Shown here piece after piece: positions 26,452-35,782 of a stretch of 64,000 bases of DNA. Source of the stretch: UBA7328 sp002471345 (lineage in GTDB: Bacteria; Bacteroidota; Bacteroidia; Chitinophagales; Saprospiraceae); assembly GCA_964011275.1 (NCBI GenBank), contig CAXGOB010000018.1, positions 1 to 64,000 of the forward strand. The letters are read 5' to 3'. Under the pieces are notes generated by a model. The model was given only the letters and a program-made list of their open reading frames with translations, did no database searches and was not told the DNA's origin. Within the stretch, counting starts at the first letter, position 1, and the number at the start of each line of letters is the position of its first letter. The translations under genes and the position numbers were made by a program.

Positions 26452-27345
26452 ATGCACGAAGTGGACCAACTGATAGTTAATTTTAATGAGGATTCAGCTT
26501 TTATCTTGAATTTGAGCCTTGGTGTTATAATGTTTAGCGTCGCTCTTGGCCTCACTTTAAATGATTTTAAGCGAGTAATAAAAAGCCCTAAATCAGTAGT
26601 ATTAGGTCTTTTTTCTCAGTTTTTCTTGCTCCCGCTTATTACATTTTTATTGATCATTTTGATAAACCCCGTTCCTAGTATTGCCTTAGGCATGTTTATG
26701 GTGGCCTCTTGTCCAGGAGGTAATGTTTCTAATTTTATGTCTTCTGTAGCAAAGGCAAATGTGGCATTGTCTGTGAGCTTATCTGCTGTTGCCACTGCTT
26801 TGGCGGTATTTTTAACACCATTAAATTTTGCATTGTGGTCAGGACTATATGAACCTACTTCTGGGTTTCTATCAGATATTAATGTTTCTAAATGGGAGAT
26901 GGTAAGAACGGTATGTATCATTATGGGATTGCCTCTAATACTCGGAATGTGGTGTAGAAGTAAATTCTATAATTTTACTTTATGGATTGAGAAACCAATT
27001 CGAATAATTGCATTATTAATTTTTGGCGTTCTAGTAGTTACAGCACTTTATCTCAACTTCGATGCATTTTGGGCTAATCTTTACTATGTTTTGTTTATAG
27101 TTTTAGGTCATAACTTTTTGGCATTTTTTACCGGTTTTTCATTGGCTAAAGGTTTTCAACTACCATGGAAAGATGTGAAGTCATTAACAATAGAAACTGG
27201 GATTCAAAACTCTGGATTGGGACTACTTTTGATTTTTACATTCTTTAATGGATTAGGTGGAATGGCATTGGTCGCAGCATGGTGGGGTATATGGCATTTG
27301 ATCTCTGGTTTGAGTCTTTCATATTATTGGAAAAGTAGAGTATAG
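26452..27345 (+). CDS. Bile acid:sodium symporter family transporter
   Basis: Membrane transporter of the BASS family, 297 residues with about nine to ten hydrophobic segments. Typical features are MVASCPGGNVSNFMSSVAKANVALSVSLSA split across two conserved loops and the late TIETGIQNSGLGLLLI, both lining the sodium and substrate sites. Bacterial members carry organic anions such as pantoate or oxo-acids; the substrate is not predictable. It lies 4 bp before the acyltransferase gene, so they form an operon. Confidence 0.88.
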   Translation: MHEVDQLIVNFNEDSAFILNLSLGVIMFSVALGLTLNDFKRVIKSPKSVVLGLFSQFFLLPLITFLLIILINPVPSIALGMFMVASCPGGNVSNFMSSVAKANVALSVSLSAVATALAVFLTPLNFALWSGLYEPTSGFLSDINVSKWEMVRTVCIIMGLPLILGMWCRSKFYNFTLWIEKPIRIIALLIFGVLVVTALYLNFDAFWANLYYVLFIVLGHNFLAFFTGFSLAKGFQLPWKDVKSLTIETGIQNSGLGLLLIFTFFNGLGGMALVAAWWGIWHLISGLSLSYYWKSRV

Positions 27346-27349
27346 GCAG

Positions 27350-28411
27350 ATGAAAACTCTTTTTTACTGGACAATTAGGAATCTTTGCAAAGTTGGAGCA
27401 AAGTTTTATTTTAGGAAGATTGAGATCAATGGCATGCCACAGATTCCTTCAGATGGACCAGTTATATATGCCCCGAATCATCAAAACGCCTTTCTTGATG
27501 CTATTTTAATAGGTGTGTTTTCTCCAAAACCAGTGGCGTTTTTCACACGAGGTGACATTTTTGTTCAACCTTATTTATGGTTTTTGAATGCATTGAATAT
27601 GCTTCCTGTTTTCAGGGCAGTTGATGGATTCTCAATGGCGGCTCAAAATGATAAAACATTTGATTTAGCAGTACAAACCTTGTTAAATGACAAACCACTA
27701 ATGATCTTCCCTGAAGCAAATCATGATTATCCCTATACTTTAAGAACACTATCTAAAGGAACAGCACGTATTGCTTTTGCTACTCAATCAAGATCTACTA
27801 AACCCGTTTACATAGTTCCAGTTGGTTTGAATTATTTTAGGCGACACTCTCCTCGTTTTAAGTTGATAATTAACTATGGTAAGCCGATTCCATTGAAAGA
27901 TTATTCATCCCTTTATAAAGAGCATAAAGGACAAGCCTTGAGTGCAGTGAGGAAAGAGATGACTAATGTTTTAAAGAGTGAAATGATCATTCCTGATTTG
28001 GATGCAAATTATGAAGATACCGCAAGAATATTTAGTCGCAAGAATGAGAACTTGACCTTTAAAGAATTACAAGAAAACCGGCAAACACAAATCAATAATG
28101 ATGAAGTCTTATACGACGGTCTCAAAGCTGTTGTATTCTTTCTCAGCATAATAAATTTTGTGCCCATCTTGCTTTCTAATTATTTAGTTTCTCTTTTTAA
28201 AGACCCTGTTTTTGAAGGTTCAATGAAGTTTGGTGTAGCAGCGTTATTCTGTCCTCTATGGTATGTCGGTCTTTTCTTCTTACTTGGATCAATTTGGAAT
28301 TACAATATTTCCACTATAATTATTGCTATTTCTTTAGCACTATTATTTATTAGACAAGAATTGAAAAGGTTATATACTGATACAGAGCATGTATTCATAA
28401 CTAAATGGTAG
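27350..28411 (+). CDS. PlsC-type 1-acyl-glycerol-3-phosphate acyltransferase
   Basis: Acyltransferase of the lysophosphatidate family, 353 residues. The catalytic motif is APNHQNAFLDAI (His and Asp, with one residue more between them than in the standard HxxxxD), followed by FFTRGDIF, the substrate block MIFPEANHDY, and IVPVGLNYF. Two to three C-terminal hydrophobic segments (about residues 250-340) anchor it in the membrane, a layout common in Bacteroidota. It acts on phospholipid precursors or a related lipid. Co-transcribed with the upstream symporter and followed closely by the methyltransferase gene. Confidence 0.86.
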   Translation: MKTLFYWTIRNLCKVGAKFYFRKIEINGMPQIPSDGPVIYAPNHQNAFLDAILIGVFSPKPVAFFTRGDIFVQPYLWFLNALNMLPVFRAVDGFSMAAQNDKTFDLAVQTLLNDKPLMIFPEANHDYPYTLRTLSKGTARIAFATQSRSTKPVYIVPVGLNYFRRHSPRFKLIINYGKPIPLKDYSSLYKEHKGQALSAVRKEMTNVLKSEMIIPDLDANYEDTARIFSRKNENLTFKELQENRQTQINNDEVLYDGLKAVVFFLSIINFVPILLSNYLVSLFKDPVFEGSMKFGVAALFCPLWYVGLFFLLGSIWNYNISTIIIAISLALLFIRQELKRLYTDTEHVFITKW

Positions 28412-28421
28412 AATAGGGCAT

Positions 28422-28898
28422 ATGAAGATTTTGTTATTCGCACCGGAGTATAGACCTAATCTTTCTAATATGATTAGAACTGCCGAATTTTATGGTTTTA
28501 AAAAGATTTATATCTATGATAGGAATGGATTGATGAATCCTCCTTCTAATAAAGTAAGTCGAGCTGATATGAATCACATGGCTAGAGTTTGGACGGCAGG
28601 GGCAATTGAACACATAGAAATTATAGTCGTAGATGATGTAGGAAGTTTTATTACTGAACATCAAGGAAGATCAATTGCAACATTAGTATCTGAAGATGCT
28701 TGTTCGATATATCATTTTGAATTTAAAAAGAATGATTTGATTATTATGGGGCCAGAAAAAGAAGGGCTTCCTGATGACTTAATTACTATATCAAGTGATC
28801 AATTGTTCATTCCCAATAGAGGTAAAACAGACTGTTTAAATGTTTCAGTGAGTTTAGGAATTGTTATAAACGAGGCTATTAGGCAATTGTATTCTTGA
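28422..28898 (+). CDS. TrmH-family (SPOUT) RNA methyltransferase
   Basis: Small SPOUT methyltransferase of 158 residues with the knotted SAM-binding C-terminal half: LIIMGPEKEGLPDDLI (motif 2) and IPNRGKTDCLNVSVSLGIVI (motif 3). The N-terminal LFAPEYRPNLSNMIRTAEFY supplies motif 1. It probably 2'-O-methylates a tRNA or rRNA base position; the target is not deducible. It follows the acyltransferase by 10 bp. Confidence 0.87.
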   Translation: MKILLFAPEYRPNLSNMIRTAEFYGFKKIYIYDRNGLMNPPSNKVSRADMNHMARVWTAGAIEHIEIIVVDDVGSFITEHQGRSIATLVSEDACSIYHFEFKKNDLIIMGPEKEGLPDDLITISSDQLFIPNRGKTDCLNVSVSLGIVINEAIRQLYS

Positions 28899-28958
28899 TT
28901 AGTTCTGATGATGCATTCTTTATGTGAATTTTCAAAATTCATATTTCTTTTGAATTAA

Positions 28959-29618
28959 TCATGATCGTTTTAGAGTTTTGATATCAGCAATAAGTTGTTT
29001 GATATCAGCTTTGTTGAGACCATTATATATTCCTCTTATATGCTTTTGTTGATCTATTAATACAAAATTTTCTGTATGTAAAAAGTCATCTTCTTCCATT
29101 TCTAGCCCCATATCCTGTTCAACAAAGTAATCGAATCTACCTAGTCGATATATTTCACTTCTTTTTCCAGTTACAAGATGCCATTTGTCGGCATTAATCC
29201 CTCTTTCAACAGCATATGTTTTTAGAATAGGTACAGAATCTCTTTTTGGAGTAACAGAATGTGAAAGAAGTCTTACCTCATCGTCATTTATGAATTCATC
29301 ATGAAGGATGGCCATGTTTTGTGTCATCTTGGGGCATATGCCTGGGCAAGCCGTGAAAAAAAAATCTGTCACATATATCTTATTTTGGAAGGTGTTTTGG
29401 TCAATAGTGTCACCCAACTGATTGAATAATTCAAATGCGGATATTTTATGAAAATCAGATAATTCTCCATTGTCTGCCTCTATCCACTTTGGAGTAAAAG
29501 TAGCCTCGTCGTAATAGGGGAGAGATGCTACTCGACTATTGTTGACAATCTTTGAATTGCAAGAAATAAAAGACAATAATGCAATTATTATCCAAAAAAT
29601 GTTATTCGTATTGTACAT
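28959..29618 (-). CDS. SCO1/SenC family lipoprotein
   Basis: Copper-binding thioredoxin-like protein used to assemble the CuA site of cytochrome c oxidase. The signal ends in a lipobox (LSFISC), so it is anchored in the envelope. The copper motif is ACPGICPKMTQ (CxxxC) with the third ligand, His, in DDFLHTENFVLID. The 219-residue length is normal. It overlaps the YwqK gene by 17 bp, and the YHYH gene precedes that one, giving a three-gene run. Confidence 0.93.
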   Translation of the reverse strand: MYNTNNIFWIIIALLSFISCNSKIVNNSRVASLPYYDEATFTPKWIEADNGELSDFHKISAFELFNQLGDTIDQNTFQNKIYVTDFFFTACPGICPKMTQNMAILHDEFINDDEVRLLSHSVTPKRDSVPILKTYAVERGINADKWHLVTGKRSEIYRLGRFDYFVEQDMGLEMEEDDFLHTENFVLIDQQKHIRGIYNGLNKADIKQLIADIKTLKRS

Positions 29619-30222
29619 CTTCTTTTTTTAGTTGATAACACAAGCTTGCTCTTTTTAAGCCAAAAGCTCTACCGTTCTTTGCTTCATAATTTATATACAG
29701 AATGCCATTTTCTCTCCATGCTTGTTGAAGTCCCTGTTCTTTTCCATTTACAATGGTTGTTTTTTTAAATATCTGACCATTCGAGTACCAAAGTTTCTGG
29801 ATTCCATGGGTAACTCCATTCACATAGTGTGACTCTTTGACTAATGTTCTGTAGGAGTGAGGAGACCATACTTTCAGAACTCCATCTAATCTGTTTTTCT
29901 TGTAAAATGCCTCTTTTCTAATAGTGCCATCTGGATACCAAAATTCTGCTTTCCCTTCCTTTCTTCCTTCATAATAGCCTATATTTTCGGACATTCTTCC
30001 ATTTTCATGATGTGAAATGGATTGTCCAGAGAAGGGTACATTTCTATAATACCATTGACCCTTTTCTGGTATTAAAACTATTGAGTCTCTAGATATTTTA
30101 ATATCAGGTACGATTGTATTGTACTCAACAGTTTTGCTGAAAGATTCAAACAATGGACTTGAACCTAACCAGCAAACCATCAACAGAGTAGAGAAGTATT
30201 GAAAAATCTTAATTAATTGCAT
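29602..30222 (-). CDS. YwqK-type repeat protein, exported
   Basis: About 206 residues with an N-terminal signal (MQLIKIFQYFSTLLMVCW). The rest is built from short repeats of the MORN/YwqK kind: ENIGYYEGRKEGKAEFWYPD, then KEAFYKKNRLDGVLKVW, ESHYVNGVTHGIQKLWY and KTTIVNGKEQGLQQAW. Such domains are beta-rich scaffolds of unclear function. A longer reading frame begins at 30249, but the ATG at 30222 gives a proper signal peptide and overlaps the preceding YHYH gene by only 14 bp. Sits between a YHYH protein and SCO1. Confidence 0.82.
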   Translation of the reverse strand: MQLIKIFQYFSTLLMVCWLGSSPLFESFSKTVEYNTIVPDIKISRDSIVLIPEKGQWYYRNVPFSGQSISHHENGRMSENIGYYEGRKEGKAEFWYPDGTIRKEAFYKKNRLDGVLKVWSPHSYRTLVKESHYVNGVTHGIQKLWYSNGQIFKKTTIVNGKEQGLQQAWRENGILYINYEAKNGRAFGLKRASLCYQLKKEDVQYE

Positions 30223-30961
30223 TTGGAATTCCTTGATAATCTCCACCAAAAATTAGAATATGGGTACCTGTGTAAAATTCATTTATTATGTGATAATGAT
30301 ACTCAGATTCATTAGTGTGCTGAGTAACAGATGAATGCCCACCAGAAACATCTAGGTCAGTGGGATAACCATTTGTAGCATGGCATTTTCTACCATAGAT
30401 AAAAAAGCCATCTGCCATAATACCAACCAAATTTGTATCATTATTGCTAAGTGGAGAAGGTTCTAAATGATAATGATATACACCTGGACCTATATGTCCA
30501 CCAGCATGATCAATACTCACAATAGCATTGGAAAGGGGGCCATTACCTTCTTCTCCGTTAAATATTGCAGCTCCACTTACAGATATTCCAATAGGACCAA
30601 GTCTGGTGGAACTGGTTGAGGCGGCTTTTTGAGGATCTGCAGATATCCTCAATGTAGCCGATGCATCAAAATTAGGAATAATGGAAGGTGTAGTATTAAC
30701 ATTTGGCTCATCTAGATACATCTCATGACCTTCACCCCAATAGGTGGTTGTGTGGTTAGGCATTCCATTTGTCTCTATTACAAATTCAGAACCGTCCATG
30801 TAAATATCTGTGTTGTTTTCATCGAACTCTGCAAATGCGGCATGGAGGGTGGCTTCTTGATCAGGATCTGTAATAGAAGGACCGCTGTCATTATCACTAT
30901 TACATGATAACATACCAAATAAGGTGATGAGAATAAAATTGAAAAATATTGTGCCCTGCAT
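30209..30961 (-). CDS. YHYH-domain lipoprotein
   Basis: Secreted lipoprotein of 250 residues: the N-terminus ends in GMLSC, a lipobox. The YHYH motif appears twice (PGVYHYHLEPSP and ESEYHYHIINEF), with GIMADGFFIYGRK between, the signature of the YHYH-domain family. The function is unknown; the histidine pairs could bind a metal, which would suit its co-transcription with a copper protein. First gene of a run with the YwqK and SCO1 genes. Confidence 0.86.
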   Translation of the reverse strand: MQGTIFFNFILITLFGMLSCNSDNDSGPSITDPDQEATLHAAFAEFDENNTDIYMDGSEFVIETNGMPNHTTTYWGEGHEMYLDEPNVNTTPSIIPNFDASATLRISADPQKAASTSSTRLGPIGISVSGAAIFNGEEGNGPLSNAIVSIDHAGGHIGPGVYHYHLEPSPLSNNDTNLVGIMADGFFIYGRKCHATNGYPTDLDVSGGHSSVTQHTNESEYHYHIINEFYTGTHILIFGGDYQGIPNAIN

Positions 30962-31083
30962 AATTGTAGATTAATTCAGTTAAGGTGATTGGCAATTCGC
31001 CATATGCACTTTACAAAGACAGATAGCCTGACAGTATACTGAATTAATAGTTGAATTATTTGTTAAAATATTTTGAAAAAGAA

Positions 31084-31111
31084 AGGCCTTGAAACCATTG
31101 GTCCAAGGCCT
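31084..31111 (-). terminator. Terminator of the GMC operon
   Basis: AGGCCTTG (31084-31091) and CAAGGCCT (31104-31111) form a perfect 8-bp stem with a 12-base loop. Read on the minus strand the stem is followed by TTCTTTTTC. It lies 60 bp beyond the stop of the last gene of the 31173-34453 run. Confidence 0.72.
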
Positions 31112-31172
31112 AATATTCTTATAGGAATAAGGTATATCGCTTCCTCATTCTAGAGTATCACATTCTCTTTCA

Positions 31173-31814
31173 TCAATGAGTCCAGGCCATTTGGCCTTCT
31201 GTCATCTCCATACATGGATTATAATCCCCAGGAATTGGATCATAAGCCAAAACTTCTGTGCCAACCTGTTCTGAGGTAAAATATCCTGCCATGATCAAAC
31301 CCTTTAGCTCAGAATAGTAATGTCTGAATGACTCTGGCTCTTTTCTCTCCATTGGTCCAGCTCTCACCGGTTCTTGATCTCCTTTATCTGCTTCTTTAGC
31401 TTTCATTGCCTCTCTTCTTGCTTCATTGGCACTATCTGCTTTGTCTTCGAGTGCTAATACTGCTTTTAACTTGTCATCCGTAGAAAGGCTCATAAATGAA
31501 CCTCCTAAATCATTGCTTAAATTCTTTAAACCTGACAAAATGTGAGCTTTTTGATTAGGGCCAAAGGCATGAGCAATAACCTCATCCACAAATCTATGCG
31601 CTAATACATCTTTAGCGCCAGGAGTATCCGTAGCTGGAAGTATGGTTTCTCCTAACTCTGCAATCAATTCAATAGTGCTTTTATCAATTGCAGATGGCAT
31701 CCACCCGGTTTCTGTAGGAGCTTTACAACCATTCATCACCGCTGCTATTGTACCGGCCGAGAGTGAATAACCTAATGCTAATCCAGTGTTTCTTAATGCT
31801 TCTCGTCTATTCAT
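31173..31814 (-). CDS. Gluconate 2-dehydrogenase subunit 3-like small subunit
   Basis: Small subunit partner of a membrane or periplasmic GMC oxidoreductase, 213 residues. It starts MNRREALRNTGLALGYSLSA, a twin-arginine-like signal carrying an RR pair before a hydrophobic stretch; a cysteine (MNGC) follows and could be lipidated. In related complexes the small subunit carries the Tat signal and takes the folded flavoprotein with it. It lies 12 bp after the GMC gene. The sequence ILPATDTPGAKDVLAHRFVD is typical of the Gluconate_2-dh3 family. Confidence 0.86.
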   Translation of the reverse strand: MNRREALRNTGLALGYSLSAGTIAAVMNGCKAPTETGWMPSAIDKSTIELIAELGETILPATDTPGAKDVLAHRFVDEVIAHAFGPNQKAHILSGLKNLSNDLGGSFMSLSTDDKLKAVLALEDKADSANEARREAMKAKEADKGDQEPVRAGPMERKEPESFRHYYSELKGLIMAGYFTSEQVGTEVLAYDPIPGDYNPCMEMTEGQMAWTH

Positions 31815-31826
31815 AATTAGGTTATT

Positions 31827-33527
31827 TTAGATGTTATTATTCAATTGATTAGTGGCGTGACTAGCTGCTCTTGCAGTAAGTGCCATGTAAGTAATAGAAG
31901 GATTTTGACAAGCAGATGAAGTCATGCATGCCCCATCAGTGACATATACATTAGGTACCGCATGAATTGCATTATCCCCATTCAGTACAGAGGTTTTTGG
32001 ATCCCTGCCCATACGAGCTGTCCCCATTTCATGAATTCCAAGCCCTGGCCCTCCAATATCGCTATATGTTCTAATGTTCTTAAATCCTGACACTTCTAAC
32101 ATTTCAGCAGCATTATTAGCCATATCAGCTCTCATGGCCATTTCATTCTCTCTGAATTCGCAATCAAAAGTGACGGTAGGAACACCCCATTTGTCTAGCT
32201 TGTCGTAATTCAAATACATCTTATTTCTATGATCTGGGAGCATTTCAGCGAAAGCTGTCATACCCATTGACCATTTGCCTGGTTGCCCCATCATTTCTTT
32301 GAATTGAGGACCAGCTTTTAGTTCAGCTACCATGCTTCCCCAGCCACCTCTTCTTGCTCCTCCTTGATAACCCCAACCTCTTAGATAGTCTTTTTTGGAT
32401 GCCTGGTCACCAAGATTAGTAGTCCTTGCTACATAAAACCCTGTCGGTCGACGTCCTTTGTAGTACTTATCATCAAATCCATCTACTTCTGCACTTGCTC
32501 CGGTCTTGAAATGATGATCCATAAGGTTATGTCCTAATTCTCCACTGTCATTGCCCATTCCATTTGGAAAACGTTCTGACTTACTGTTCAATAATATACT
32601 TGTAGAGGCAATTGCAGATGCACAAAGGAAGATCACTTTTGCGTAATACTCATAGGTTTCCTTAGTCTCTGTGTCTATTACATTTACACCAATGGCCTTA
32701 CCTGAAGCATCATCATAGATTAATGAATGTACAATAGAGAAAGGTCTTAATGTCATGTTTCCTGTGGCCATTGCTGCAGGAAGAGTAGAGGCTTGTGATG
32801 AAAAGTAAGCCCCATAAGGACATCCTCTTATACACCTGTTTCTATTTTGACATTTTCCTCTACCGTTATGCGGTTGAGTAAGGTGTGCTGTCCTTCCAAT
32901 AGTCATTGTCCAACCTAATGCCTTTTTGATTCTCTCTCTAGCATGTTGTTCGACACAGTTTAACTCAAAATTACCCATGAATTTTGCATCTGGTACTTGG
33001 GCTAAACCTTCATTCATTCCTTGAATACCAATAAATTGCTCTACATAATCGTACCAGGGCTCTATATCACTATACCTTATGGGCCAGTCTACTGCTACTC
33101 CGTCCTTTGCATTAGCTTCAAAATCCATTTCACTCCATCTATATACTTGTCTACCCCAAGTTATGGATCTACCACCTACGTGATAACCACGACACCAGTC
33201 AAATCGTTTGTCTTCATAGTACGGATGTTCGCTATCTTTAACAAACCAATGCTTCGTTGCCTGGCTTGTAGTATATCCAGTTCTACTTTGCATTGGATAG
33301 TGTTCCATTTGTTCGGCATAATCACTTCTGCCACGCAATGGAAGATCCCATGAGTCTAAACTTGCTGTAGGGTATTCTCCATGTTTGACATCTCTTCCTC
33401 TATCAAGAACCAAAGTTTTTAATCCTTTTTCTGTTAACTCTTTTGCAGCCCAGCCTCCACTTATTCCTGATCCTACAACTATTGCATCATAAGTTACTTC
33501 TGCTTCTCCTTGTGAATTGAATAACAT
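31827..33527 (-). CDS. GMC-family flavin oxidoreductase
   Basis: FAD-dependent sugar or alcohol dehydrogenase of 566 residues. It has the FAD-binding DAIVVGSGISGGWAAKEL, the GMC region SITWGRQVYRWSEMDFEANA, a cysteine-rich CQNRNRCIRGCPYGAYF that could hold a cluster or structural disulfides, and the C-terminal active-site half VYVTDGACMTSSACQNPS. No signal peptide of its own, consistent with piggy-back export with the small subunit. Glucoside 3-dehydrogenases have this two-subunit form, but fructose, gluconate and choline oxidoreductases do too. Followed by its small subunit and preceded by a TIM-barrel gene. Confidence 0.88.
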   Translation of the reverse strand: MLFNSQGEAEVTYDAIVVGSGISGGWAAKELTEKGLKTLVLDRGRDVKHGEYPTASLDSWDLPLRGRSDYAEQMEHYPMQSRTGYTTSQATKHWFVKDSEHPYYEDKRFDWCRGYHVGGRSITWGRQVYRWSEMDFEANAKDGVAVDWPIRYSDIEPWYDYVEQFIGIQGMNEGLAQVPDAKFMGNFELNCVEQHARERIKKALGWTMTIGRTAHLTQPHNGRGKCQNRNRCIRGCPYGAYFSSQASTLPAAMATGNMTLRPFSIVHSLIYDDASGKAIGVNVIDTETKETYEYYAKVIFLCASAIASTSILLNSKSERFPNGMGNDSGELGHNLMDHHFKTGASAEVDGFDDKYYKGRRPTGFYVARTTNLGDQASKKDYLRGWGYQGGARRGGWGSMVAELKAGPQFKEMMGQPGKWSMGMTAFAEMLPDHRNKMYLNYDKLDKWGVPTVTFDCEFRENEMAMRADMANNAAEMLEVSGFKNIRTYSDIGGPGLGIHEMGTARMGRDPKTSVLNGDNAIHAVPNVYVTDGACMTSSACQNPSITYMALTARAASHATNQLNNNI

Positions 33528-33592
33528 ATATAGTTTTTAGTTTATATTTTAAATATTGATAATCAATGATTTATATTGTTTGTTTCGATTTT

Positions 33593-34453
33593 TCAAACAT
33601 CACATATCGTAATCCCTTCTGCTAATGATATGAATGGATCTTTTCTTGTCGGAATGAACTCTTGAGCTACAAAACCATCAAAGTCTTCTAGATCAGCAAT
33701 AGCATTCATTATAGCCGGATAGTATAGTTCTTGGCTTTCATTAATTTCATTTCTACCAGGTACTCCTCCCGTATGGTAATGTGATATATATTTTGAATTT
33801 TCACGAATTGTTCTAATCACATCACCTTCCATAATTTGCATATGGTAGATATCATAAAGTAATTTAAATTCTTCCATACCCAGTTTCTCACATAGTGCTG
33901 CGCCCCAGGTAGTATGATCACACATATAATCCTTATGATCTACTTTACTATTGAGGAGTTCCATGACAATTTTAATGTTGTGCTTCTTTGCCAATTTTAC
34001 AACAGGATCTAATCCAATTGCGCAGTTTTCAAGTCCTGTCATATCATCCATTCCATTTCTGTTGCCAGAGAAACATATGATTTGTTCTATTCCAAGATCA
34101 GCGGCCTTGGGAATGAGATCTGTCAAATCTGATAAAAGCTGAGCATGATTATTAGTATCACAGAATCCCTTTGATATTCCAAGTGGACTTCCATTTGCCA
34201 TACCTACTTGTAGTCCAGCTTTGACTACCATATCCCAGTTGTCTGGTCCTATAATTTCAATAGATGAAATTCCAATATCCTTACACTTGTCAATCATTTC
34301 CTCCATAGGCACTCTACTGTAACACCATTTGCATACAGAGTGATTGATTCTTTGAGATATCGGCTTTTTTAACTTAGGAACTTGTCCTTCACATTGTATC
34401 ATACTGCCTCCTGTAACTAATGCCATTGTTGATAGAACTTGACGTCGTTTCAT
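33593..34453 (-). CDS. Exported xylose-isomerase-like TIM-barrel protein
   Basis: Sugar-phosphate isomerase/epimerase family member, 286 residues, related to hydroxypyruvate isomerase. The N-terminus MKRRQVLSTMALVTGGSMIQ is a Tat-like or lipoprotein signal (Cys follows). Metal-site residues of the fold are visible: Glu in IVMELLNSKVDH, Asp/His in LLYDIYHMQIMEG, His in SHYHTGGVPGRNE and Glu in AQEFIP. Since it is exported and sits with a GMC oxidoreductase, it may act on the oxidised sugar, for example eliminating from a 3-keto-glycoside. That function is inference. Confidence 0.82.
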   Translation of the reverse strand: MKRRQVLSTMALVTGGSMIQCEGQVPKLKKPISQRINHSVCKWCYSRVPMEEMIDKCKDIGISSIEIIGPDNWDMVVKAGLQVGMANGSPLGISKGFCDTNNHAQLLSDLTDLIPKAADLGIEQIICFSGNRNGMDDMTGLENCAIGLDPVVKLAKKHNIKIVMELLNSKVDHKDYMCDHTTWGAALCEKLGMEEFKLLYDIYHMQIMEGDVIRTIRENSKYISHYHTGGVPGRNEINESQELYYPAIMNAIADLEDFDGFVAQEFIPTRKDPFISLAEGITICDV

Positions 34454-34677
34454 CTGGTGAATTCTTATGAGTTGGAAATATATAGATTTTTTGGGTTAAT
34501 GAAAGAAGAGCTCTTTGATTAGAACAATAGAACAGGAGAATCTATTTGCTTTTTTCTCAAGATGGTGAAGATTATGGTTAAAATGCTAAAAGTCTTCACA
34601 CATTAAATATGTACTGATTCTCCTATTCTAATTAGTGATTCTAAAAAGGACAAGCTTTAAAATACTAAATTTAGTAG

Positions 34678-35679
34678 ATGGATTTAAAAATCGGATCATT
34701 AGGGGGAGGATCATGGGGAACCACAGTGGCCGCCCTTACGGCAAGGAATAGCGCTACTAAGATATGGGCAAGAAGCTCAGAAACAGTAGATGATATCAAT
34801 AAGAATCATAGAAATGAAAAGTATCTACCTGGAGCTAATTTGCCTAAATCTTTAGTGGCATGCAATACGATTACTGAAACCGTAAAAGATGCAGATGTTA
34901 TTGTAATGGGAATTCCTGCCCAAAATTTTCGAAGTGTGTTAAGGGATGCTAAACCTTTTATTAGACCATGGGTGCCTATTATAAGCCTAGCTAAAGGATT
35001 AGAAATGGGTACTAAAATGAGAATGACAGCTGTCATTGAAGAAGAAATGCAAGGCCACCCTGCAGGTGTATTGACAGGTCCAAATTTGGCAAAGGAAATT
35101 GCAGCTGGACAGGCAGCAGCAAGTGTAATTGCAATGGTGGATAATACTATTGCTCAAAGGCTTCAAAAAGTTTTTAACACAGGTCTATTTAGGGTGTATA
35201 CTAACAATGATGTGATTGGATGTGAATTAGGCGGAGCTTTAAAAAATATTGTTGCAATAGCGACAGGAATGGGAGATGGAGCGAACGCTGGGGACAATAC
35301 TCGATCAGCGATAATTACCAGAGGATTAGCGGAGTTGACCAGATTAGGAATAGCGATGGGAGGAAAACCAACTACCTTCGCAGGGTTAGCAGGAATGGGA
35401 GATTTAGTGGCAACCTGCTCAAGTACCAAAAGTAGAAATAGGTATGTAGGTTTTAATCTTGGACAGGGAAGAAAGATAGAAGACATCATAACTGAAATGG
35501 CTGAAGTTGCAGAAGGAGTAAAAACTTCAAAAGTTGTAATGGAATTAGCCAATGAACTTAGCATAGATATGCCTATTGCAAACTCTGTTTACAAAGTGCT
35601 GTATGAAGGGGATTCTGTGAATGATGCTTTCCGGGGGCTACTTAGAAGGGATGTGGGATCAGAAGCGGAGCCTGGTTAG
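34678..35679 (+). CDS. gpsA: Glycerol-3-phosphate dehydrogenase [NAD(P)+]
   Basis: Reduces dihydroxyacetone phosphate to sn-glycerol 3-phosphate for phospholipid synthesis. The Rossmann motif is GGGSWGTTVA at residues 8-17. The active-site and substrate regions are TGPNLAKEIAAGQ, GALKNIVAIATGMGDGA (catalytic Lys) and GLAGMGDLVATCSS. The 333-residue length is normal. It stands alone, divergent from the TIM-barrel gene. Confidence 0.95.
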   Translation: MDLKIGSLGGGSWGTTVAALTARNSATKIWARSSETVDDINKNHRNEKYLPGANLPKSLVACNTITETVKDADVIVMGIPAQNFRSVLRDAKPFIRPWVPIISLAKGLEMGTKMRMTAVIEEEMQGHPAGVLTGPNLAKEIAAGQAAASVIAMVDNTIAQRLQKVFNTGLFRVYTNNDVIGCELGGALKNIVAIATGMGDGANAGDNTRSAIITRGLAELTRLGIAMGGKPTTFAGLAGMGDLVATCSSTKSRNRYVGFNLGQGRKIEDIITEMAEVAEGVKTSKVVMELANELSIDMPIANSVYKVLYEGDSVNDAFRGLLRRDVGSEAEPG

Positions 35680-35782
35680 TAACATGGGTGAGTTAGATAT
35701 CTAAAATTTAATTTTGACCATTAAAGCCCATCAAATGAATTGCTCATCCTAATTCAGAGAATAATTTATGTTAGTAATTTTC

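Noticed and set aside
33021..33353. 110-residue plus-strand open frame opposite the GMC oxidoreductase gene
   Set aside because: The opposite strand carries the conserved flavoprotein sequence; the frame is its complement.
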